Shown piece by piece: positions 25,966 to 31,009 of a stretch of 31,009 bases of DNA. The notes beneath the pieces were generated by a model. The model made no database searches. It was not told the origin of the DNA and saw nothing but the letters and a program-made list of their open reading frames with translations. Each line of letters begins with the position of its first letter. The stretch's first letter is position 1. Location of the stretch: IMG/VR virus record IMGVR_UViG_3300032282_003975, positions 1-31,009 of that record. The stretch is one strand, 5' to 3'. A program made the position numbers and the translations under genes. Source of the stretch: a virus.

Positions 25966-26016
25966 ACCATAATAATTTAGAGAATTACTACACAACAATA
26001 TTCTCTTTGGTTCAGC
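25947..26016 (+). promoter_or_regulatory. Predicted -1 programmed ribosomal frameshift signal
   Basis: The slippery run TTTTTTT (25947-25953) is read as T TTT TTT in the gp26 frame. A 7-nt spacer follows. Then GCTGAACCA (25961-25969) pairs perfectly with TGGTTCAGC (26008-26016), and inside it AGAGAAT (25979-25985) pairs with ATTCTCT (26000-26006). The gp26 stop TGA lies inside the first stem arm. Slippery site, spacer and stem are in the normal geometry for -1 frameshifting. Confidence 0.8.
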
Positions 26017-26135
26017 ACCATAAATATTCTATAAGTGATATTGAAAATTTAATGCCCTTTGAAAGAGACATTTATGTTGATATGTTAGTCGCACACCTTA
26101 AGAAAATAGAAGAAGAAAGAAATAAAGGTAACTAA
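25947..26135 (+). CDS. Start-less -1 frame extension of gp26 (gp51 position)
   Basis: From the slippery site the -1 frame runs without a stop to TAA at 26133-26135. Frameshifting would add 60 residues (YLALNHNNLENYYTTIFSLV, QHHKYSISDIENLMPFERDI, YVDMLVAHLKKIEEERNKGN) after F232. No ATG precedes the NLMPFER methionine, so it cannot be a normal independent gene. The sequence is well formed (two helices, charged tail) and its stop overlaps the next ATG as TAATG, which a random frame would not do. In T4 the gene after 26 is 51, a hub assembly catalyst; equivalence is by position only. Confidence 0.75.
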   Translation, partial: FFYLALNHNNLENYYTTIFSLVQHHKYSISDIENLMPFERDIYVDMLVAHLKKIEEERNKGN

Positions 26136-28294
26136 TGGCATCTCAGGATAATAGCATAGCCCAAGCTTTGGGTAAACATGTTTCTAATTTAGGGAGCACA
26201 GTTGGTGCTTTCAGAGATGCTGCTAACAAGCAAAATAGTTCTGTTGGTAAAATCGTAAAAGATATTGGTTCTGTTTTATCCAATAACAAATCTAATATGG
26301 ATGAACTGAACTCAACTATTTCTACACAAAGTTCTTCTATAATTAATATGTCTTCTAAAATTGATGGTTTGAATAATATATTTCAAACATCTCTTAATGT
26401 TCAACAAAATATGTTATCAACTTTAAGAGATATCAAATCAGCAATAGAATCTAGCAGTAAAGAAGGTAATAAAGAGGGTGGAAATAGTGGTGGCGCTAGT
26501 TGGGCTTCTAAATTAATTACTGGCGGTAAAAACTTTGTAGGAAGTACGGTTGGTAAATACGCTTTAGGTGGCGCTGGGTTATTAGCAGTAGGTGCTGGTG
26601 TTGGAGCTGGTGCTACTATGAATGATAGAAGAGGACCAGGCGGTCCATTAACTAATGGTGGTGGTCCAGCATTAGATCCTAGCAGATTTCAAGATCCAAA
26701 ATCAAATACTGATGATATAAACGAAAGTGTTTTGAAAAGATATGAAGGTAGACAACTACCAGCTTCTATAAGATTAAACAATATGGGGGCTATGAGTATA
26801 GGCAATAATGGCAGAAATGATTTTGTTCAAAATATGCCAGGTTATGTCGGTATGACTCCAAGACCAGCAAATGAGGGTGGCTTTTACGCACAGTATGCTA
26901 CACCTGTTCATGGTGTAGCTGCAGCTAGTAAAAATTTAGAAAATTACGGCCAAAGAGGGGTTGACACGCCTGACGCTATAGTTGCGAAATGGACTACAGG
27001 AAAACCAAACCCAACATATTCAGCAATGCTACAAAAATATTTGGGAGAAGGTGTTACTGGTTCTACAAAATTAGATCTTTCTGATCCTATGATTAGAAAG
27101 AAAATTCTTATGGCAAAATCTGAAGTTGAATCTGGTGCTGGTCAACCAGTGTATAAAGAACATGTATATGATAGAGGTGTTCAGGGAGATTTCACTCAGG
27201 TTAAAGCTGGTGGTACAAATACAAATCAAGCTTCAGCTGCAGCTCCTAAAGCAGCATCAGGAACACCAGCACCTGGACCTTCAGGCGGTGCTCAACAAAA
27301 TCAAGAGCCTGTTTCTCCTGGTTTAGGTCAGCAACAAGGCGGTAATACTGCAGCTTTAGCGAAATACAACCTCAAAGACCCTTCTGCGGTAGAAGGAATG
27401 AAACCTGATTTTGCATCGAAACTTAGTGCATTTTTACAAGCTGCAGAGCAAGCTGGTAACCCGATTAATATCAAATCTGGTTACAGAACTGAAGAAAGAC
27501 AAGCTCAGCTTTATAAAGCAGCAGTGCAGAAATATGGTAGCGAAGAAGCTGCACGTAAATGGGTAGCTCCTCCTGGTCAATCAAACCATAATAAAGGTTT
27601 AGCTGCAGATTTAGATTTCAGTTCTGAACAAGCTAAACAATGGGCGCATTCGAATGCTAACAAGTTTGGCTTAAATTTCCGTATGGCTCATGAAAATTGG
27701 CATGTAGAACCAGCTGGTTCTTTTGGTAATGAGGGTGGAGAAAGAGGTATCGGTTCTCAAAAGCCTGGTTTCGGAAACGAAGGTGGCCCAAGTCAAGCTG
27801 GCGTAAGCGCAAGCCTTTCGCCCATGGAAGCTTCTATGATGAATAGATTTCATGGTGGTGGTATGGGAATGGGGGGCATGCCTATGGGTGGTATGGGAAT
27901 GACGCCTGGTATGGCGCTTGGTGGGATGGTCGGAGGGGGGCGAGGAGCAGCCATTGGCGGTTTAGCTGAAGCGTTGGTTGGTGGTATTGGATCATTGTTC
28001 GGAGGCGGTCCTGCGGGCGCGAGAGGCGTTGATCCTAGAACTTCAGCGCTGAATAATGACGCTGTTATGAGACAATCGAGCGAAGATAATGCTAGACAAG
28101 CAGCTGTAGAACAACAGCAAAATTCTAGAAATAATCAGCAAACTTCTGAAGGTCAAAGAGGGCAAAATGCTATGCCTTCTAACGGCTACAATGGCGCAAA
28201 TGATTTACGAGTTTCTGATAACTCTTTCTTTGGTGATCTTATGAAAAGCGGTATGTTTGCGGAACAAACAAAAAACCTCCAATTCTCAGCATAA
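26135..28294 (+). CDS. Tail protein with muramidase-like and M15 peptidase domains, 719 aa
   Basis: Domains in order: residues 1-110, Ser/Asn-rich helices and likely coiled coil; 142-160, a Gly/Ala hydrophobic segment that could cross a membrane; about 195-340, a phage muramidase-like domain (RLNNMGAMSIG, EGGFYAQYATPVHGVAAASK, LDLSDPMIRKKILMAKSE); 360-400, a Pro/Gln linker; about 410-527, an M15 (VanY-type) zinc peptidase with SNHNKGLAAD (H485, D492) and HENWH (E520, H523); then Gly/Met-rich and Gln-rich tails. It would cut both glycan and peptide bonds of peptidoglycan during DNA entry. The long helical start and its place after gp26 allow a tape-measure role. Confidence 0.8.
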   Translation: MASQDNSIAQALGKHVSNLGSTVGAFRDAANKQNSSVGKIVKDIGSVLSNNKSNMDELNSTISTQSSSIINMSSKIDGLNNIFQTSLNVQQNMLSTLRDIKSAIESSSKEGNKEGGNSGGASWASKLITGGKNFVGSTVGKYALGGAGLLAVGAGVGAGATMNDRRGPGGPLTNGGGPALDPSRFQDPKSNTDDINESVLKRYEGRQLPASIRLNNMGAMSIGNNGRNDFVQNMPGYVGMTPRPANEGGFYAQYATPVHGVAAASKNLENYGQRGVDTPDAIVAKWTTGKPNPTYSAMLQKYLGEGVTGSTKLDLSDPMIRKKILMAKSEVESGAGQPVYKEHVYDRGVQGDFTQVKAGGTNTNQASAAAPKAASGTPAPGPSGGAQQNQEPVSPGLGQQQGGNTAALAKYNLKDPSAVEGMKPDFASKLSAFLQAAEQAGNPINIKSGYRTEERQAQLYKAAVQKYGSEEAARKWVAPPGQSNHNKGLAADLDFSSEQAKQWAHSNANKFGLNFRMAHENWHVEPAGSFGNEGGERGIGSQKPGFGNEGGPSQAGVSASLSPMEASMMNRFHGGGMGMGGMPMGGMGMTPGMALGGMVGGGRGAAIGGLAEALVGGIGSLFGGGPAGARGVDPRTSALNNDAVMRQSSEDNARQAAVEQQQNSRNNQQTSEGQRGQNAMPSNGYNGANDLRVSDNSFFGDLMKSGMFAEQTKNLQFSA

Positions 28295-28296
28295 AA

Positions 28297-28318
28297 AAAG
28301 GGAGCCGAAGCTCCCTTT
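28297..28318 (-). terminator. Rho-independent terminator between convergent genes
   Basis: AAAGGGAGC-CGAA-GCTCCCTTT forms a 9-bp stem with a 4-nt loop. Read on the minus strand, the loop is TTCG and the stem is followed by a seven-T tract, a strong terminator for gp32 (stop at 28321). On the plus strand the T-tract is short (TTTCC), so termination of the 719-aa gene there is weaker. Confidence 0.9.
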
Positions 28319-28320
28319 CC

Positions 28321-29226
28321 TTACTTGTTTGCCAAATTCTTAAAAAATGCTAGTGACTCTTCATCTTCATCGTCATCAGCAGCAACATGCTTAGGTGTAT
28401 CAGCTGCCTTAAACTTAGGTGCTGGTTCTGAACGAGCCCAAGGAATATCCTCTTCCTCAGCCTTAGAAACCTTAGTAGAAACTGCTTCATCAAGAACCTT
28501 CATCAAACGATCCTTGAGTTCTTCATAAGTCTTAAAGTTACTAGGCTGCAAGAATTCCTGAAGGGAATATTCTTTTTTCCAAACATTTTCGAGTTCTGAA
28601 TCATCATCGAACAAAGGCTTGGCCTTATCGAACTCTGACTTATCATAATTACGATAACCTTCAACATTACGAATCTTCAACTTGAAGTTAGCACCAGCCC
28701 AAAGATCAAATGGGTTAACTGCCTCTTCATCATCAAACTGAGGATTCATAGCCTCGTTCAACTTATCAAAAATCTTCTTACCGTAACTATAGAGGAAAAC
28801 CTTACCTTCGTTTTCGGGCTTACCAGAATCAGTTACGACATAAATGTTAGAAATAAAGTGGAGACGACGCTTTTGCTTGCGTGCAATTTCCTTATTGGCT
28901 TCAACACCAGAGTTCCAAAGCTTGGAATTGAATTCAGAAACAGGGTCGGTTTTACCCAACGTGGTCAATGAGTTTTCAATATACCAAAGACCTGACGGAC
29001 CCTGAAACCCATGATCAAACATGCGAACGAAGGGAACGTCTTCATTAGGAGGAGCTGGGAGAAAACGAATAACGGCGTAGCCATTGCCAGCCTTATCTAC
29101 AGTGGGTTGCCAGAAACGGTCATCACCCTTTTTAGACTCTTGGGTCCCTGAGACCTTAGTGAGTTCTGCGGTAAGCTGTTCGAGAGACTTCTTACCAGAC
29201 ATTTGCTTGAGCTTAGAAAAATCCAT
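28321..29226 (-). CDS. gp32: Single-stranded DNA-binding protein gp32
   Basis: At 301 aa it equals T4 gp32 (301 aa). The N-terminal basic region (1-35) gives cooperativity. The core has DKAGNGYAVIRFLPAPPNED, FDHGFQGPSGLWYIENSLTT, DPVSEFNSKLWNSG, RRLHFISNIYVV and KVFLYSYGKKIFDKLNEAMN, and ANFKLKIRNVEGYRNYDKSE closes the OB-fold. The C-terminus is acidic (AADDDEDEESLAFF), the part that binds partners. There is no cysteine at all, so the T4 zinc site is missing. It has its own sigma70 promoter and leader hairpin and a strong terminator. Codons differ from the late genes (Lys mostly AAG, Arg CGT/CGC), as expected for high expression. Confidence 0.96.
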   Translation of the reverse strand: MDFSKLKQMSGKKSLEQLTAELTKVSGTQESKKGDDRFWQPTVDKAGNGYAVIRFLPAPPNEDVPFVRMFDHGFQGPSGLWYIENSLTTLGKTDPVSEFNSKLWNSGVEANKEIARKQKRRLHFISNIYVVTDSGKPENEGKVFLYSYGKKIFDKLNEAMNPQFDDEEAVNPFDLWAGANFKLKIRNVEGYRNYDKSEFDKAKPLFDDDSELENVWKKEYSLQEFLQPSNFKTYEELKDRLMKVLDEAVSTKVSKAEEEDIPWARSEPAPKFKAADTPKHVAADDDEDEESLAFFKNLANK

Positions 29227-29267
29227 TTATATTCTCCGTATGTTTTGTATGACAATGTATAATCGTA

Positions 29268-29287
29268 TTGAGCAGTGTAACGCTCAA
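29268..29287 (-). promoter_or_regulatory. Leader hairpin of gp32 mRNA (possible autoregulatory operator)
   Basis: The minus strand has TTGAGC-GTTACACT-GCTCAA, a 6-bp perfect stem with an 8-nt loop, 42 to 61 nt upstream of the gp32 ATG and right at the predicted transcript start. T4 gp32 represses its own translation by binding from a structured element at about this distance. From stem to GGAG the leader is A/U-rich. I do not find a clear pseudoknot partner. Confidence 0.55.
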
Positions 29288-29295
29288 CATTATTT

Positions 29296-29324
29296 AGTAT
29301 ATTCCTATTCGCCAAAATAGTCAA
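29296..29324 (-). promoter_or_regulatory. Sigma70-type promoter for gp32
   Basis: The minus strand has TTGACT (29319-29324), 17 nt, then TATACT (29296-29301): five of six matches in each box with the ideal spacer. Transcription would begin near 29289, just before the leader hairpin. It lies over the 3' end of gp59 and would let gp32 be made apart from gp59. Confidence 0.75.
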
Positions 29325-29883
29325 GTACTATTTTTTTCAAATTTTCTTTATCTACGTTGATGAAAGGAGTATATTTTTCAACTTTGATTCGGAGTGTGTC
29401 CCAAACCAAATCATATTGCATTTTAGAATCCCAGTATTTCTTAGCGCCTGATAATTCTAATAGCAAACACAAAGTATCAAGGCTGATTTGTTTACCTAGA
29501 TACAATTTCATTAAGTGAGGATGTTCGTTATTTTTACACATAAAATTTTCATCAAATTTGGTATCTAAATTACCAAGTTCTTGTTTGAAAATATATGTTA
29601 AAGATTGTTGACGCTTCAACCATTCCTTATATGTCTTTTCAGCTTCTTCACTATATGCCAACTCCCTGATCCAAGCTTTTTCATTGACTGAAAGATTGGC
29701 AACAAGAAAGTTTTTGACATCAGGATGTTTAGCTAACTTTTGGAAAAACAGTTTATCTTTACGGCTATCAAAAGAGGAAGAATTGACCTTAACCTTACCA
29801 TTGTACTTAAAATAGTCGTAAGAAGTTTTAGTAAAATGATTTTTGAGAGCCAAATATTCTTTGTAACATTCTATAGCGGACAT
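29305..29883 (-). CDS. gp59: Helicase loader gp59
   Basis: The T4 gp59 pattern is visible: YDYFKYNGKVKVN, SFDSRKDKLFFQKLAKHPDV, FLVANLSVNEKAWIRELA, KTYKEWLKRQQSLTYIFKQE, and a C-terminal domain with HLMKLYLGKQISLDTLCLLL. gp59 loads the gp41 helicase on gp32-coated forks. I use the ATG at 29883 (192 aa; T4 is 217 aa); a GTG at 29892 would add three residues and also overlap the upstream stop. The gene order gp33, gp59, gp32 is that of T4, with one gene inserted between gp33 and gp59. Confidence 0.85.
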   Translation of the reverse strand: MSAIECYKEYLALKNHFTKTSYDYFKYNGKVKVNSSSFDSRKDKLFFQKLAKHPDVKNFLVANLSVNEKAWIRELAYSEEAEKTYKEWLKRQQSLTYIFKQELGNLDTKFDENFMCKNNEHPHLMKLYLGKQISLDTLCLLLELSGAKKYWDSKMQYDLVWDTLRIKVEKYTPFINVDKENLKKIVLDYFGE

Positions 29884-29884
29884 A

Positions 29885-30343
29885 TCACTCACTTTTAAAT
29901 TTCAAAAATTGAAGATATTTAACATACAAACCCTTTTCTCTACCGTGTGCTTCGATTTCCCAGGGTTGTTCCCAATAGTCGATTTCATCAGTATTGAAAG
30001 TTTCACCTAACCATTTACATTTATTTACTCTAAGATAATCTTTAAGTTCGCCCTTGGCGTATTGTTTGACATGAACCATCTCGTGCGCGAGAGCGAGAAG
30101 CATATTACGCTTACCAAGTTCTCTATCAATAGTTATTATGAAGTCTCTCGAACGATGATTATCGAATTCCCATTCACAGTATGCATATTCTCTATGTTTT
30201 TTGTCGAAAGCTTTGAACACTATTTTGACATTTAATTTGTGGTAAAGGTTCTCGCCCAATAGTTTTCTACCAAAAAACCTAATGGACTCTTTACAAATAG
30301 ACATAGGAACTTTTGTCGGTTTACCTGAAGTTCTAATATACAT
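29885..30343 (-). CDS. SprT-like zinc metallopeptidase, 152 aa
   Basis: The motif ALAHEMVHVKQYAKGE holds HExxH (H87, E88, H91); a downstream EQPWEIEAHGREKG at 125-138 gives a likely third zinc ligand (E129 or E131). This matches short SprT/WLM-like metallopeptidases of large phages. No signal peptide is seen, so it should act in the cytoplasm, possibly on a phage or host protein; the target is unknown. AGGAGGG lies 7 nt before the ATG and a GATAAATA late-type motif 27 nt before it. In T4 there is no such gene between 33 and 59. Confidence 0.75.
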   Translation of the reverse strand: MYIRTSGKPTKVPMSICKESIRFFGRKLLGENLYHKLNVKIVFKAFDKKHREYAYCEWEFDNHRSRDFIITIDRELGKRNMLLALAHEMVHVKQYAKGELKDYLRVNKCKWLGETFNTDEIDYWEQPWEIEAHGREKGLYVKYLQFLKFKSE

Positions 30344-30369
30344 ACTCGCCCTCCTGTCTAATACCGAAG

Positions 30370-30377
30370 TATTTATC
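30370..30377 (-). promoter_or_regulatory. Late promoter candidate GATAAATA before the metallopeptidase
   Basis: The minus strand reads GATAAATA over the gp33 stop, 27 nt upstream of the metallopeptidase ATG. Match and spacing equal those of the structural block, suggesting late expression inside an otherwise early/middle cluster. Not proven. Confidence 0.4.
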
Positions 30378-30600
30378 AGATAGGAAGTCTGGCACCACGC
30401 TTTAGTACATTCAAAACCTCTGCCTCAGCTTGAATTTTAGCTTTCATTGCTGGATCTTTTTTAATCCAATATGCAGCAGTTTCTACTTCTAAATTATTTT
30501 TTTCACACCAATATACAATAGCATCGATGTATTCGATATTTTTAGAGACACATAACTTTTCTATTTCTTCGACAAAATTATTGTTTTTCAGTGGTGTCAA
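30376..30600 (-). CDS. gp33: Late-transcription co-activator gp33
   Basis: The protein (FVEEIEKLCVSKNIEYIDAI, VYWCEKNNLEVETAAYWIKK, AKIQAEAEVLNVLKRGARLP-I) matches gp33 of T4-like cyanophages in order and in the LP-I ending. gp33 bridges host RNA polymerase (beta flap) and the gp45 sliding clamp at late promoters. There is no ATG: candidate starts are TTG at 30615, 30606 and 30600. I prefer 30600 because GAGGG sits 7 nt before it (74 aa). It overlaps the upstream gene by 23 nt. Confidence 0.78.
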   Translation of the reverse strand: MTPLKNNNFVEEIEKLCVSKNIEYIDAIVYWCEKNNLEVETAAYWIKKDPAMKAKIQAEAEVLNVLKRGARLPI

Positions 30601-30793
30601 CTTCAACGCCCTCAAATGCTATTTCCCAACCAATGTTGAAAATCTTCCAATACGAAATGGAGCAAAAGATGATAAGAGGCATAGCAAACCAAACATTTGG
30701 GTTCATAATAACATAATGATTGCCTAATAGAAAGAAATTAGAAACAACCATAATCAAAATACCCACAGGTAAATCTTTGATTTTCTCTTTCAC
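30578..30793 (-). CDS. Small membrane protein, two transmembrane segments, about 71 aa
   Basis: I choose GTG 30793 because GGAG lies 6 nt upstream; an in-frame GTG at 30805 is possible. Two hydrophobic stretches are visible: LPVGILIMVVSNFFLLG and WFAMPLIIFCSISYWKIF, with a short loop between, and an acidic C-terminus. It overlaps the start of gp33. I do not recognise it. Small two-helix phage proteins can be holin-like or act on the host membrane, but nothing here shows which. Confidence 0.5.
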   Translation of the reverse strand: MKEKIKDLPVGILIMVVSNFFLLGNHYVIMNPNVWFAMPLIIFCSISYWKIFNIGWEIAFEGVEVDTTEKQ

Positions 30794-30809
30794 CTTTTGC
30801 TCCACATTT

Positions 30810-30901
30810 TGGTAGGCGTGCTAGGATTTGAACCTAGTCAAGAACAGTCATCTACTGCTAAAGGGTTTATAAGACCCTCCCGTGTACCAACACCCACGCC
30901 C
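30810..30901 (-). tRNA. Class II tRNA, anticodon UAU by best fold (isotype uncertain)
   Basis: Minus strand, 92 nt with encoded CCA. Acceptor GGGCGTG pairs with CACGCCT (one G-U), T-arm CTAGG-TTCAAAT-CCTAG is perfect, and a 24-nt variable region holds a CAGT/ACTG stem. The anticodon arm AGGGT-CTTATAA-ACCCT places TAT at positions 34-36 (30869-30871), which would read AUA (Ile). The long variable arm is normal for Leu, Ser or Tyr, and a one-base change would give Leu UAA. The D-arm (GTG-TTGGTA-CAC) is short. Confidence 0.75.
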
Positions 30902-30906
30902 AATAA

Positions 30907-30983
30907 TGGCGGTCACTGAAGGATTCGAACCCTCGACCCACGGAGTAGAAATCCGTTGCTCTATCCAGCTGAGCTAAGTGACC
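30907..30983 (-). tRNA. tRNA-Arg (UCU)
   Basis: Minus strand, 77 nt with encoded CCA. Acceptor GGTCACT/AGTGACC is perfect, the D-arm has AGCTCAGCTGGATAGAGC, anticodon arm ACGGA-TTTCTAC-TCCGT gives UCU, and the T-loop is TTCGAAT. It reads AGA, the main Arg codon of the AT-rich late genes here. Bases 30984-31009 hold no feature I can identify. Confidence 0.95.
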
Positions 30984-31009
30984 AAAACTGTTGGGGGATT
31001 AGAGCTCCC

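Noticed and set aside
26019-26026. CATAAATA on the plus strand before the 719-aa gene
   Set aside because: It is 109 nt from the start and inside the frameshift extension; AT-rich background makes single matches weak.
29097-29324. Minus-strand 75-codon frame spanning the gp32 start and promoter
   Set aside because: It overlaps two certain genes and the gp32 promoter and has no conserved features.
30984-31009. Possible third tRNA or other element at the right edge
   Set aside because: Only 26 bases are present and no T-arm or acceptor pairing can be shown.

Overview
This window is a stretch of a T4-like contractile-tailed phage (myophage) genome, of the AT-rich marine type that includes the T4-like cyanophages and pelagiphages. 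The evidence is a run of recognisable T4 baseplate, head-completion and replication proteins (gp48, gp53, gp25, gp6, gp8, gp26, gp4, gp32, gp59, gp33) together with large Asn/Thr/Ser-rich structural proteins (DUF4815-type, MSNLIQIKRS-type and MATKANLVIDQG-type) that I know from cyanophage-like genomes. The host cannot be decided from sequence alone. No integrase, transposase, CRISPR array or bacterial housekeeping gene is seen.

Layout. (1) Positions 1-23620, minus strand: one long late structural block. Read in transcription order (right to left) it is gp48 tube cap, gp53 wedge, gp27-like hub, gp5-like OB-fold spike protein, separate beta-helical needle, gp25, gp6, gp7-like, a giant gp8, a DUF4815 protein, its probable detached C-terminal partner, an 827-aa structural protein, then small and fibre-like proteins that run off the left edge. 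Many genes touch or overlap (TAATG, TAA-ATG). Five NATAAATA-like late promoter motifs sit at gene junctions of this block, and a sixth lies upstream of the metallopeptidase gene. (2) Positions 23676-28294, plus strand: gp4 head-completion nuclease, a conserved unknown, a tail-tube-fold protein (probably gp54), gp26, and a 719-aa protein with two peptidoglycan-cleaving domains. (3) Positions 28321-30793, minus strand: gp32 single-stranded DNA-binding protein with its own sigma70 promoter and leader hairpin, gp59 helicase loader, a zinc metallopeptidase, gp33 late-transcription co-activator and a small membrane protein. (4) Positions 30810-30983, minus strand: two tRNA genes.

Most notable observation: gp26 carries a textbook -1 programmed ribosomal frameshift signal. 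A run of seven T (25947-25953) is followed after 7 nt by a 9-bp plus 7-bp stem-loop, and leads into a 60-codon ORF that has no start codon and fills an otherwise empty 170-nt gap up to the TAATG of the next gene. The frameshifted product would be a 292-aa gp26 fusion, made directly upstream of a long protein that could be the tape measure, as in the lambda G/GT and P2 E/E' tail chaperones.

How the genes work together: the minus-strand block and gp26/gp54/gp4 on the plus strand build the baseplate, tail tube and finished head. The cell-wall cutting activity carried by gp5 lysozyme in T4 appears to have moved to the 719-aa plus-strand protein, since the gp5-like protein here has no lysozyme domain. 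gp32, gp59 and gp33 link replication to late transcription, and gp33 would serve the NATAAATA promoters.
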